Origin: an uncultured Clostridia bacterium
GTDB lineage: Bacteria; Bacillota; Clostridia; Christensenellales; Aristaeellaceae
NCBI GenBank assembly: GCA_946411525.1
Contig: CAMKEI010000023.1
Coordinates: forward strand, 1 to 33,894
Length of the DNA stretch: 33,894 bases
Direction of reading: 5' to 3'
A program made the translations under genes and the position numbers. Below are positions 16,133-24,677 of the stretch, one piece after another. Under the pieces are notes generated by a model. The model had not been told where the DNA came from, ran no database searches, and worked only from the letters and a program-made list of their open reading frames with translations. Every line of letters starts with the position of its first letter. Positions within the stretch are counted from its first letter, which is position 1.

Positions 16133-17710
16133 ATGAAACGTTTGCTTTGCATCCTGACGGCACTGCTCCTGCTGGCCGCAGCGGCACATGCTGAGGAAAC
16201 GGCAGTCGGCGGAGTGAAGTTTCAGGAGGGATGGGATGTGAAGGATAACCATCGGGTGTTTTATGAGATCTTTGTCGGTTCCTTTTCCGATTCCAACGGG
16301 GACGGCATCGGGGACCTGAGAGGTATCATCAACCGGATGGATTATCTGAACGACGGGGACCCGGCTTCCGGGAAAAGCCTGGGTGTGGAAGGCATCTGGC
16401 TGACGCCGATCTTCCTTTCCCCTTCCTATCATAAATACGACGTGACGGACTATTATCAGATCGATCCGGATTTCGGGACTATGGAAGATCTGCAGGAACT
16501 GATCAGCCTGTGCCACGAACGGGATGTGAAACTGATCCTGGACCTGGTCCTGAACCATACCGGGCGGGAAAACGAATGGTATCTCCGATTCCTGAAAGCA
16601 CACCGCGAAAACCGGACGACAGACCGGTACTACGATTATTATACCTGGTATCCCGAAGGGGAAACGCTGCCGGCGGCCGCGCGGTTCATGCAGGAGAACG
16701 GCGCGGCGGTGGAGGCGAACTTTTCCGACCATATGCCCGAACTGAACTATGACAATCCGCTGGTACGCAGGAGCATGCTGAAAGTCGGGCAGTACTATCT
16801 GGAAATGGGCGTGGACGGGTTCCGCTTTGACGCGGCTAAATACCTGTACCTGAACGACCACGAGAAGAATGCGGAGTTCTGGGACTGGTATATCACCGAA
16901 TTGAAAAAGATCAACCCGGAAGTCTATACAGTGGCGGAAGTCTGGGATTCAGAGAACGCCGCGAACCGGTACACAGGCAGCGTGAACTGTTTCCGCTTCT
17001 CTACAAGCCAGGCGGAAGGCCTGCTGGCCAGCATTGCGCAGGGCGGAAACGTCAATCGCTTTACAGCGGATACCCAGCGGTACCTGGATGAGATCCACAG
17101 CATCCGGCCGGATGCGATGAATATCTTTTTCATCGCAAACCACGATACGGACCGGGCTGCGGGATTCCTGACGGTGGCCAGCTGGCGGATGCAGATGGCC
17201 GCCAACCTGTATATCCTGTCTCCCGGGTCCCCGTTCATCTATTACGGGGAGGAGATCGGCCTGCGGGGTAGCCGCGGAGCCGCAGCGACGGACGCCAACC
17301 GCCGGCTGGCCATGCGCTGGGGAGACGGGGACACGGTCAGGGATCCGGAAGGGAGCGATTACGGATCCCAGACAGAGGACACCGTGGCGGGCATGCTGCA
17401 GAATGATAAGAGCCTGCTGAACTATTACAAGCGGCTGCTGATGATCCGGAAGGCAAATCCGGAGATCGCCCGGGGAACATATACGGCGCTGTCCTTTGAA
17501 GACACCAAGGCAGGCGGTTTCCTCTGCACATGGAACGGACACACGGCCGGCGTGTTCCACAATACGGGCAAACAGGAAGCGGTACTGGATCTGCAGAAGA
17601 TTGAAGGCGTGTCCTTTGAAAAGATCGCAGCGGTCATCGGAAAGAAGGATGCATCCTTTGAAGACGGTATCCTGACCATCGGTTCCCAGACCAGCGTGGT
17701 GCTGAAGTAA
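16133..17710 (+). CDS. Secreted GH13 alpha-amylase family glycosidase
   Basis: A 525-residue enzyme predicted to hydrolyse alpha-1,4 glucans outside the cell. A signal peptide (about 1-20, ending AAHA) precedes a GH13 barrel that opens with VFYEIFVGSFSDSNGDGIGD. The four GH13 regions are present: DLVLNH (Asp137-His142), GFRFDAAKY with nucleophile Asp233, VAEVW with acid Glu269, and ANHDTDR with Asp338. A short C-terminal beta domain ends the protein, with no anchor or carbohydrate-binding module. The N-x-D-G-N/D-G-x-G-D segment near residue 60 resembles the calcium site of oligosaccharide-active GH13 members. The ATG at 16133 follows an AGGGGA site. Whether it acts on starch, maltodextrins or another alpha-glucan is not readable. 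Confidence 0.92.
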   Translation: MKRLLCILTALLLLAAAAHAEETAVGGVKFQEGWDVKDNHRVFYEIFVGSFSDSNGDGIGDLRGIINRMDYLNDGDPASGKSLGVEGIWLTPIFLSPSYHKYDVTDYYQIDPDFGTMEDLQELISLCHERDVKLILDLVLNHTGRENEWYLRFLKAHRENRTTDRYYDYYTWYPEGETLPAAARFMQENGAAVEANFSDHMPELNYDNPLVRRSMLKVGQYYLEMGVDGFRFDAAKYLYLNDHEKNAEFWDWYITELKKINPEVYTVAEVWDSENAANRYTGSVNCFRFSTSQAEGLLASIAQGGNVNRFTADTQRYLDEIHSIRPDAMNIFFIANHDTDRAAGFLTVASWRMQMAANLYILSPGSPFIYYGEEIGLRGSRGAAATDANRRLAMRWGDGDTVRDPEGSDYGSQTEDTVAGMLQNDKSLLNYYKRLLMIRKANPEIARGTYTALSFEDTKAGGFLCTWNGHTAGVFHNTGKQEAVLDLQKIEGVSFEKIAAVIGKKDASFEDGILTIGSQTSVVLK

Positions 17711-17740
17711 TTCATAATTCACAATTCATAATTCATAATT
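17710..17740 (+). repeat. 7-bp tandem repeat after the GH13 gene
   Basis: Four copies of ATTCATA (the second is ATTCACA) followed by ATT, beginning on the last base of the GH13 stop codon. It is AT-rich, unlike its surroundings. A short inverted repeat (CGGAAT 17750-17755, ATTCCG 17766-17771) lies between it and the next gene. No terminator is visible here, so GH13 transcripts may extend into ldhA. Confidence 0.6.
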
Positions 17741-17792
17741 AGTTATGATCGGAATCTGATACTTTATTCCGGACAGTTCAGGAGGAGCGGAG

Positions 17793-18869
17793 ATGAAACA
17801 GGCGATCAGGATCGTATTCTTTGACGCGAAGGATTATGATATCCAATCCTTTGAAAGCGCGCTGCTGGTCTTCCGGGAGGCGCATCCCGATCTGCCGGAA
17901 TGCGAGATGAAGTTCTTTGATACCCGGCTGAGCGCGGATACAGTGAACCTGGCAACAGGCGCGGACGTGGTCTGCATTTTTGTGAACGACATCGTGGACA
18001 GGGCCATGGCGGAAACGCTGGCCGGCATGGGCGTGAAGCTGATTGCCCTGCGCTGCGCGGGCTACAACAACGTGGACGTGGAAGCCTGCTACGGCAGGAT
18101 CCATGTGGTCCGGGTGCCGGCTTATTCCCCCTATGCGGTGGCGGAGCACGCCGCGGCGCTGCTGCTGACGTCTATCCGACGGATCCACAAGGCATACATC
18201 CGGACGCGGGACTTCAACTTCAGCCTGAACGGACTGACCGGTTTCGACCTGCATGGGAAAACCGTCGGCGTAATCGGTACGGGCAAGATCGGCGCATGCT
18301 TTATCGACATCTGCTTCGGGTTCGGGATGAAGGTGCTGGCCTTTGATAAATTCCCGAATGAGAAGCTGAAGGAAAAGGGCGTCCGGTATACAGACCTGGA
18401 GGAGCTGTGGAAGGAGTGCGACATCCTTTCCCTGCACTGCCCGCTGACGGACGAGACGGCGCACATGATCAACCGGGACAGCATCGCGAAAATGAAGAAG
18501 GGCGTGGTGATCCTGAACACTTCCCGGGGCGGGCTGATCGACTCCGAGGATCTCCTGGAAGGGATCAAGAACCGGAAGGTCGGCGCGGCCTGCCTGGATG
18601 TGTACGAGGAGGAATCCAGCATTTTCTTCCACGACTTCTCCGGGCACATCGTGGAGGACGACACGCTGGCGCGGCTGATCTCCATGCCGAATGTGATCGT
18701 TTCCTCCCACCAGGCATTCCTGACACAGGAAGCCCTGGCGAACATCGCGGACACGACCCTGGACAACATCCGCACCTTCCTGGCGGAGGGCACCAGCGTG
18801 AACGAACTGTGCTACAAGTGCGGAAAACTGCAGGAATGCGGCGGGAAGCGCACGGGAAAGTGCTTCTGA
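17793..18869 (+). CDS. ldhA: Fermentative D-lactate dehydrogenase with Cys-rich C-terminal tail
   Basis: A 358-residue NAD-dependent 2-hydroxyacid dehydrogenase that reduces pyruvate to D-lactate to regenerate NAD+. It follows the LdhA pattern closely: VCIFVND, LIALRCAGYNNVD, VVRVPAYSPYAVAEHA, the nucleotide-binding GTGKIG (162-167), catalytic Arg245 in NTSRGG, and catalytic His306 in SSHQAFLT with an acidic partner near DVYEEE. The usual protein ends near the NEL motif. Here about 19 more residues follow, with Cys340, Cys343, Cys349 and Cys357. ATG 17793 follows AGGAGGAG. It lies between an amylase and a dipeptidase and could link carbohydrate breakdown to redox balance. Confidence 0.92.
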   Translation: MKQAIRIVFFDAKDYDIQSFESALLVFREAHPDLPECEMKFFDTRLSADTVNLATGADVVCIFVNDIVDRAMAETLAGMGVKLIALRCAGYNNVDVEACYGRIHVVRVPAYSPYAVAEHAAALLLTSIRRIHKAYIRTRDFNFSLNGLTGFDLHGKTVGVIGTGKIGACFIDICFGFGMKVLAFDKFPNEKLKEKGVRYTDLEELWKECDILSLHCPLTDETAHMINRDSIAKMKKGVVILNTSRGGLIDSEDLLEGIKNRKVGAACLDVYEEESSIFFHDFSGHIVEDDTLARLISMPNVIVSSHQAFLTQEALANIADTTLDNIRTFLAEGTSVNELCYKCGKLQECGGKRTGKCF

Positions 18870-18895
18870 TTAAACCATAAACGGAGGATAACAAT

Positions 18896-20359
18896 ATGCC
18901 CTGCACAACAGTGCTGGTTGGACGGAAGGCAAGCAATGACTGTTCCACAATGATTGCCAGGACAGACGACGGCCATTTTGACGTAAAGAAACTGACGGTG
19001 GTCAACCCTAAAGATCAGCCGAAGAAGTACAAAAGCAAAATATCCCATGTGGAGATTGAACTCCCGGAGAAACCGCTCCGGTATACTTCCTGCCCCAGCG
19101 TTGATCCGAAAGAAGGGATCTGGGCGGCAACAGGTATAAACGAAGCGAATGTCGGCATGACAGCCACTGAGACCATCACTTCCAATCCGCGGGTACTTGC
19201 CGCAGATCCGCTGGTGGAATACAAAAAAGCAAAGTACCGGCATAATAAAGAAGTACCCGGCGGAATCGGTGAAGAGGATATCGTAGTACTGGTACTGCCC
19301 TATATCCGTACAGCCCGGGAAGGCGTATTGCGGCTGGCAGAACTGCTGGAAAAATACGGCACGTATGAATCCAACGGAATTGCTTTCAATGATGTGAATG
19401 AGATCTGGTGGATGGAAACCATCGGCGGACATCACTGGATAGCGCGCCGGATTCCCGAGGATACCGTTGTTATTAATCCGAATCAGTTCGGCATGGATGG
19501 CTTCGATCTGGAGGATGCCTTCGGGAAACAGGAAGCACATCTGTGCTCTAAAGACCTGAAGGAGTTTATCCGAGACAACCACCTGGACCTGAACCAGGAC
19601 GGCAGGTTAAATCCAAGGAACGTTTTCGGAAGCCGGCGGGACATGGATCATATCTACAACACACCCCGCGCCTGGTTCATGGGTCGGTATCTGACACCGA
19701 AAACCTACAGATGGGACGGGCCGGAGGCAGATTTTACCCCTGAGAGCGACAATATTCCCTGGTGCCTGAAGCCGGACCGGAAAGTGGCGGCGGAGGATGT
19801 GAAATATCTTTTGTCAGGCCATTATCAGGGAACGCCCTATGATCCCTATTCTGGCAGGGATACCGGATGCTGCGGCATGTACCGCTCCATCGGGATCAAC
19901 CGGACCGGCGTGACGAGCATCTGCCAGATCCGGCCGGATCTACCGGAAGAGATCAGGGGAATCGAATGGATCTGCTTCGGGTCCACAACCTTCAGCGCGG
20001 CGCTGCCGGTTTATGCGAACGCCAGACGTATGCCGGACTACCTGAGCAAAGTTACACTGGATACCTCCACGGACAACTATTACTGGGGAAGCAGACTGAT
20101 CGGCGCATTGGCGGATCCGCATTACGCGTCCGCCATTCAGAATATCGATCGCTATGAAGAAGCAGTTATGACAAAGGGGAGACAGCTGATCCGGGAATAC
20201 GACCGGAAGATGACGGAGAAAAAGGACTTCTCCCTGACAGAAGAAGCCAACGAAAAAATCTGCGCCATGGCCAGGAAGGAGACAATTTCCACTCTGAATA
20301 AAGTGCTGATGACAGCCAGCGAAAAGATGAGAAACGGATTCAACCTGGCTGATCACTAA
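18896..20359 (+). CDS. pepD: C69 family dipeptidase
   Basis: A 487-residue N-terminal nucleophile hydrolase of the PepD/PepDA group, which splits dipeptides in the cytoplasm. The protein starts MPCTT; in this family the Cys (Cys3) becomes the nucleophile after removal of the preceding residues. Family hallmarks include the CTTVLVGRKAS opening, the ARTDD segment, GINEANVGMTATET, WWMETIGGHHWIARRIPED and DTGCCGMYRS. It has no signal peptide. ATG 18896 follows CGGAGG, 26 nt after ldhA, so the two are probably cotranscribed and end at the strong terminator downstream. Free dipeptides from the adjacent peptide importers would be natural substrates, by inference. Confidence 0.92.
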   Translation: MPCTTVLVGRKASNDCSTMIARTDDGHFDVKKLTVVNPKDQPKKYKSKISHVEIELPEKPLRYTSCPSVDPKEGIWAATGINEANVGMTATETITSNPRVLAADPLVEYKKAKYRHNKEVPGGIGEEDIVVLVLPYIRTAREGVLRLAELLEKYGTYESNGIAFNDVNEIWWMETIGGHHWIARRIPEDTVVINPNQFGMDGFDLEDAFGKQEAHLCSKDLKEFIRDNHLDLNQDGRLNPRNVFGSRRDMDHIYNTPRAWFMGRYLTPKTYRWDGPEADFTPESDNIPWCLKPDRKVAAEDVKYLLSGHYQGTPYDPYSGRDTGCCGMYRSIGINRTGVTSICQIRPDLPEEIRGIEWICFGSTTFSAALPVYANARRMPDYLSKVTLDTSTDNYYWGSRLIGALADPHYASAIQNIDRYEEAVMTKGRQLIREYDRKMTEKKDFSLTEEANEKICAMARKETISTLNKVLMTASEKMRNGFNLADH

Positions 20360-20371
20360 ATCCCATAACAA

Positions 20372-20413
20372 CAAAGCCGCCTGCCTGTTTACAACGGGCA
20401 GGCGGCTTTGTTT
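20372..20413. terminator. Strong terminator between pepD and tldE
   Basis: CAAAGCCGCCTGCC (20372-20385) pairs perfectly over 14 bp with 20397-20410, leaving an 11-nt loop. TTTC follows on the plus strand. It sits between convergent genes and can act for both. Confidence 0.85.
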
Positions 20414-20521
20414 CTGCCGGCAATCGCTGCTGTCAAAAGATCCGGTCGCTTTTCATTCCGGATCGGTGATCACTGCAATATGAAAAGCATACCATGTGAA
20501 GGCGCGGATAAATCTTTCGAA

Positions 20522-21805
20522 TTATGCGCCGGTGATGGTGACGTCCTTCAGCCGGGTGACCGCAGGGATCAGATGGCAGTTGTACTGGTGGCATTCCGAG
20601 GAGAAGCGCATGGCTTTTGCCAGTTCCGGCATGCTCCCGGAGACGGAGCCGCCGCTGACCGGGATCACTTTGTCTCCCTGGTGCAGGTAGGCCAGACGGA
20701 TTTCGCCGGCGATATCTCCGGTGATCTCGTCCACCTGGAAATCCGAGAATTCCACTACTTCCAGATAGTCTCCCGTACGCAGCTCCGCGGCGGATTCAGT
20801 GCCGCCGGAGACAGCAAAGTTATATACGTCAAAGGAGTCTTCCAGTTTCATATACTGGCTGAACTGCCGTGTGCCCCAGTAGCTGGCGGCTTTGCCGTGA
20901 TCGATCAGGGTCAGGTCCCGGAGGGGAGCGCCTTCTGTATCGAAGGAGGTGTTCCAGGATGAATTGGGCAGACGCCGGACAGCCTGCAGCGTCAGATTAT
21001 CCGGTGCGACGGCATCGCCGATTTTCCAATCGGACATACCCCGGTATACCATCGCGGTATCAAGACGGGACACGAAGTAGCAGTACAGCTCCCGCGCCGG
21101 ATCCGTGGAGAAGATAACGTCCGCTCTGCCCAGCGCGGGGGTGTGAGAGGCGATCAGTTTGTCCCGGCCATAGGTCAGCGCCTCAGTCAGTTCCCGGGTG
21201 AGCTGCTCCCGGTCGCAGGTACCGGATTTGAGCATCCGGTACAGTTCGATTTCATGACCGTCCCTACGGGCGTTGACGACTGCCTCCACCATGGAGGACG
21301 GGAATACGGAAATCACATCGATGCCTTCACTGTTCAGGAAGCGGCGCCGGATTGCGCTGACGAAGATCTCATAACTGTTCAGGTCTTCTGTATCCGTTTC
21401 CGGCACGGAAGAGAGCGTACGGATGAAATCACCGCTGACGGTTTTGAGGTCAATCTCTTCCGTATCAGCCCCGACCGAGGCGACCGCAGGCTTGTTCAGC
21501 GTGTAGAGAGGATTCCTGACATAGGAAGCGTCGCTGCAAAGGCCTTCCACTGTTCGGCGCATCTCTTCCGCGGAGGCGTCCGAAGGGATCTTCGCTTTCG
21601 CGGAACCCAGGCAGTCGTCAAATTTCCGGTATACCTTTACGGTGAAAGCACGAAGGTTCCTGGTCCGGTGCTGATCCAGGCTGTGACGGATAAAATAAAA
21701 CTCCCAACCTTTTTCTTCCTCATCCGTGACTTCCCAGGCGTCCGCTTCTGATGCCTTCAGCACATCGAGCAGTGTATGCAGCGCAGTATTATTCATATCA
21801 GCCAT
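20522..21805 (-). CDS. tldE: TldE/PmbA family protein, partner of TldD
   Basis: 427 residues of the TldD/PmbA fold that lack the HExxxH zinc motif, as expected for the non-catalytic TldE subunit. In E. coli the TldD-TldE heterodimer unfolds and degrades peptides, processing the microcin B17 leader and degrading CcdA. Family segments include VISVFPSSMVEAVVNARRDG, ALTYGRDKLIASHTPALG, GAPLRDLTLIDHG and VSGGTESAAELRTGDYLEVVEFSDFQVDEITGDIAG in shorter pieces. The start ATG overlaps the tldD stop as TAATG at 21803-21807, so translation is coupled and the subunits are made together. No RiPP precursor or biosynthetic enzyme was seen nearby, so a housekeeping peptide-degrading role is more likely. Confidence 0.88.
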   Translation of the reverse strand: MADMNNTALHTLLDVLKASEADAWEVTDEEEKGWEFYFIRHSLDQHRTRNLRAFTVKVYRKFDDCLGSAKAKIPSDASAEEMRRTVEGLCSDASYVRNPLYTLNKPAVASVGADTEEIDLKTVSGDFIRTLSSVPETDTEDLNSYEIFVSAIRRRFLNSEGIDVISVFPSSMVEAVVNARRDGHEIELYRMLKSGTCDREQLTRELTEALTYGRDKLIASHTPALGRADVIFSTDPARELYCYFVSRLDTAMVYRGMSDWKIGDAVAPDNLTLQAVRRLPNSSWNTSFDTEGAPLRDLTLIDHGKAASYWGTRQFSQYMKLEDSFDVYNFAVSGGTESAAELRTGDYLEVVEFSDFQVDEITGDIAGEIRLAYLHQGDKVIPVSGGSVSGSMPELAKAMRFSSECHQYNCHLIPAVTRLKDVTITGA

Positions 21806-23250
21806 TATCCCAACCTCACTTTCGCTTTCAGATAGGGACCGCCGTCAGCAACCTTTACCCATTCCTTATGCCCCTTGCCGCAGCCGCCGGCGCCGAAAAT
21901 CTGCCGGTCGGCGGAAACCATGGAGACGGAGCCGAGCAGGTCCGGCACATAACCGGTCATAACCAGCGGGGAAACCACTTTTCCGGTGAGCTTTCCGTTC
22001 AGGATCTCATAACCGCGGTCCAGGATGCACTGGATGCCCCAGTGCTTGGGATCCTCCATACCGGACTGCATGCCTTCGAGCAGATAGCCTTTTTCAATAG
22101 AGGAGATCATCTCCTCGAGCGTGCTTGTGCCGGAATCAAATACAGTATTCGTCATCCGCGTATAAACTTTATGTGCGAAATTCTCCCGCTTTCCGTTGCC
22201 GGTGGGCTTCACGCCCAGGCGCAGCGCGCTGAGTGCGTCGCAGATGCCGCCGCGAAGGATGCCCCGGTCGATCTCTGTGACGTCCCCTGCAGGCGTACCT
22301 TCGTCATCAAAGGCGTAGGACGTGACGTCCACCGCGCAAAGGGCACCTTCATGCATAGTCACGAGGTCGGAGCCGACCCTTTTGCCGATATAATCTGCGC
22401 CCAGCGCACGGCCCTTGACGAACATATCCATCTCCACGCCGTGACCGAAGGCTTCGTGCGCGATCAGACCGGTGACTTCCGGGGAAGTGATGACATCGTA
22501 TTCCCCGGGCTCGACTCGCTCCGCGGAGACAAGATCCTTTGCGATTCTGATGACTTCAGGGATCTTTTCTGCCATACTGTCGAACAGTTCCGGGCCGCTC
22601 CTGCCTGACAGGGAAGTATAGGCGAAATCCGTGCGCTCATCCCCTGCGACCAGCCCGGCGCACATCCCTTCGCTGAATACGTAGGACTGGCGCAGGTCCT
22701 GATGCTCTGTCAGGAACATCTTGCAGATGTGGGTGGAAGAAGCGCGGACCATACAGTCGATCATGTTCAGGCTTTTAGACTTGCCTTCTTCCATGCCTTT
22801 GTCGGAAACAGCGGAAAGTCTGTCCACAAGAGAAGAGATATCTTCTTCCTCGGGCAGGCGGCTGGTTTCCATCTCCACGAACACGGTCCGGGTTTCATCC
22901 GGCAGAATACCGGTTTCGTAAGGTTTTACGCCGGCAGCATTCAGCAGATCAAGCTGGTCATCCAGTTCACCGGCGATTGTTTCGAAGGCTGCCGCAGCGT
23001 TTGCCGGATCAAAGCCGGTAAAAGCGGCTTCGGCATACAGTCCGTTCCGGCAGACACGGACGACTGTGCCGCGCTCGGTAGCCATTGTTTCGCGGGTGAC
23101 GGATTTGGCCCGCTGAGAAATAGAAACGGAGAACCCGGCAGAATCCGAGGACAGTACTGAAACGTAGTCATACCGCTGCCGCAGCAGGCCGATCAGTTCC
23201 TTCAGCCCGGGGGCGATCCGGCGCAGATAGGCAGAAAAAGGTGCTTTCAT
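21805..23250 (-). CDS. tldD: Metalloprotease TldD
   Basis: A 481-residue catalytic subunit of the TldD-TldE metalloprotease. The zinc motif reads HEAFGHGVEMD (HExxxH). The C-terminal GAGGCGKGHKEWVKVADGG contains the conserved Cys expected as the third zinc ligand. The ATG at 23248-23250 is preferred over the in-frame ATG at 23271: AAGGAG lies 7 nt upstream of it, and the residues before it are not family-like. It has its own consensus promoter (23287-23315), divergent from the opp operon. With the C69 and M42 peptidases and two Opp importers it forms a peptide-processing neighbourhood. Confidence 0.92.
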   Translation of the reverse strand: MKAPFSAYLRRIAPGLKELIGLLRQRYDYVSVLSSDSAGFSVSISQRAKSVTRETMATERGTVVRVCRNGLYAEAAFTGFDPANAAAAFETIAGELDDQLDLLNAAGVKPYETGILPDETRTVFVEMETSRLPEEEDISSLVDRLSAVSDKGMEEGKSKSLNMIDCMVRASSTHICKMFLTEHQDLRQSYVFSEGMCAGLVAGDERTDFAYTSLSGRSGPELFDSMAEKIPEVIRIAKDLVSAERVEPGEYDVITSPEVTGLIAHEAFGHGVEMDMFVKGRALGADYIGKRVGSDLVTMHEGALCAVDVTSYAFDDEGTPAGDVTEIDRGILRGGICDALSALRLGVKPTGNGKRENFAHKVYTRMTNTVFDSGTSTLEEMISSIEKGYLLEGMQSGMEDPKHWGIQCILDRGYEILNGKLTGKVVSPLVMTGYVPDLLGSVSMVSADRQIFGAGGCGKGHKEWVKVADGGPYLKAKVRLG

Positions 23251-23281
23251 GAAATCTCTCCTTCTTAACATTTTACGCTGA

Positions 23282-23521
23282 ATGGTATTGTACAGACCGG
23301 AAAACGGAAAGTCAATTCAGGAGGTTCAAATTGTTTTTTTTCTGTTCCTGAATTTGTATACAATCATAGATACTGTTGTTCATATTCAAAAAGAATGCAG
23401 AAAACACAACATCTGGGCTGACAAATCTGAAGTAATCATGCAAGTTGTTTGCATATCAGCAAGCATTATGATATTATCCCTCAGTATACTTATAGCCTGG
23501 AATGATAGATCTGACGGCTGA
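23282..23521 (+). CDS. Possible small two-helix membrane protein
   Basis: An open frame of up to 79 codons between tldD and oppB. Its product would have two hydrophobic segments (about 17-33 and 51-72) joined by a charged link. The ATG at 23282 has no ribosome site and lies just beyond the tldD promoter. A good AGGAGG (23319-23324) precedes an in-frame ATT at 23330, which would give 63 residues from a rare start codon; a T8 run follows. AT content is higher than in neighbouring genes. It may be plain intergenic sequence, since the opp promoter lies inside it. Confidence 0.25.
   Translation: MVLYRPENGKSIQEVQIVFFLFLNLYTIIDTVVHIQKECRKHNIWADKSEVIMQVVCISASIMILSLSILIAWNDRSDG
23287..23315 (-). promoter_or_regulatory. 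Promoter of tldD-tldE
   Basis: On the minus strand, TTGACT (23310-23315) and TACAAT (23287-23292) are separated by 17 nt, about 40 nt before the tldD start. Confidence 0.75.
23449..23477 (+). promoter_or_regulatory. Promoter of the opp operon
   Basis: TTGCAT (23449-23454) and TATTAT (23472-23477) are separated by 17 nt, upstream of oppB at 23581. The leader of about 95 nt includes a small hairpin, TTCCTCC-ATG-GGAGGAA, ending just before the ribosome site. Apart from the tldD promoter and a doubtful small frame, I see nothing else in 23251-23580. Confidence 0.65.
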
Positions 23522-23580
23522 CTGCATCCGTTTTCAGCCTTTTTCCTCCATGGGAGGAAGAACCGAAGGAGTAGCTTGAG

Positions 23581-24660
23581 ATGGACATGACTGAAAGAAA
23601 AAGAAAAGAGCGGCAACTGATTGCCACAACGGTTCTTGCATTGGTAATCTTTGCTGCCGGACTGCTTTTTCTGCCGATTCTGACTGAAAAAATCCTGCTT
23701 GGCGCTGTGCTGGTACTGATCGCCGGTGCACTGTTTTTTACCAACAACACCGGGCGGTATGTCTGCAAGCGTATTCTGCTGGCATTCCTGACTATTTTTA
23801 TCATTGCGGCCATTACTTTCTTTACTATGAATGCAATCCCCGGCGGACCGTTCTCCAAGGAGAAAGCTCCTTCTGCCGCTGTTCAGGCTGTGCTGGAAGA
23901 ACGTTTCCATCTGAACGAGCCGGTTGGTAAACAGTTCCTGCTGTACCTGGAAGGATTAATGCAGGGGAACTTTGGTATTTCCACCAAGACCGGACGGGAG
24001 ATTTCCACAACCATTTTTGATTCTTTCTCCATATCCGCGAAACTGGGCGGCATGGCTGCACTGCTGGCAATCGTCCTGGGTGTGCTGCTGGGCAGCATTG
24101 CCGCTCTTAACCGTGCAAAGGCTGCGGACCGGGTGATCATTTTTTTCACCACCCTGTTTGTGGCTGTGCCAAGCTTTATTATGGCAACGCTTCTGCTGCT
24201 GGTATTCTGTCTGCAATTGAACTGGTTCCCGATTTTCAGTACCGAGAATCAGTCATACGTACTTCCGGTAATCGCACTGATGCTTTCCCCGATGAGCTAT
24301 ATCACCCGGCTGACAAAAACATCCATGCTGGATGTGCTGGGTCAGGATTATATCCGTACTGCCCGGGCAAAAGGGGTAAAACAGTGGCTGGTGATCTTCA
24401 AGCATGCCCTGCGTAATGCGCTGATTCCTGTAATTACTTATGTAGGACCGATGACAGCCTACATCCTGACAGGTTCCATGGTGGTCGAATCCGTGTTTAC
24501 TACGGGCGGGCTGGGTACAAAATTTGTCCAGGGCATCACTAACCGGGATTATCCGATGATTATGGGCACGACAATTTTCCTGGCCATGCTGATGGTAACC
24601 GCGACCTTGCTGAGCGATCTGGTATACAAACTGGTGGATCCCCGGATCGACTTTGACTGA
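23581..24660 (+). CDS. oppB: Oligopeptide ABC transporter permease OppB with extra N-terminal helices
   Basis: 359 residues, about 50 longer than typical OppB. Residues 1 to about 58 add two hydrophobic segments (about 13-31 and 36-53). The canonical permease then begins (RYVCKRILLAFLTIFIIAAITF), with the usual MNAIPGGPF opening of the first periplasmic loop. The coupling motif is YIRTARAKGVKQWLVIFKHA. Together with OppC it forms the channel for short peptides. ATG 23581 follows AAGGAG; an ATG two codons later is equally possible. It is the first gene of the oppBCDF-oppA operon. Confidence 0.92.
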   Translation: MDMTERKRKERQLIATTVLALVIFAAGLLFLPILTEKILLGAVLVLIAGALFFTNNTGRYVCKRILLAFLTIFIIAAITFFTMNAIPGGPFSKEKAPSAAVQAVLEERFHLNEPVGKQFLLYLEGLMQGNFGISTKTGREISTTIFDSFSISAKLGGMAALLAIVLGVLLGSIAALNRAKAADRVIIFFTTLFVAVPSFIMATLLLLVFCLQLNWFPIFSTENQSYVLPVIALMLSPMSYITRLTKTSMLDVLGQDYIRTARAKGVKQWLVIFKHALRNALIPVITYVGPMTAYILTGSMVVESVFTTGGLGTKFVQGITNRDYPMIMGTTIFLAMLMVTATLLSDLVYKLVDPRIDFD

Positions 24661-24677
24661 GAGGAGGCTGCAAGGAC

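Noticed and set aside
20411-20521. Possible small gene between pepD and tldE
   Set aside because: Only the terminator is supported; no frame with a ribosome site was seen.
20522-23250. RiPP biosynthetic locus around tldD-tldE
   Set aside because: No precursor peptide, cyclodehydratase or radical SAM gene is visible on either side.
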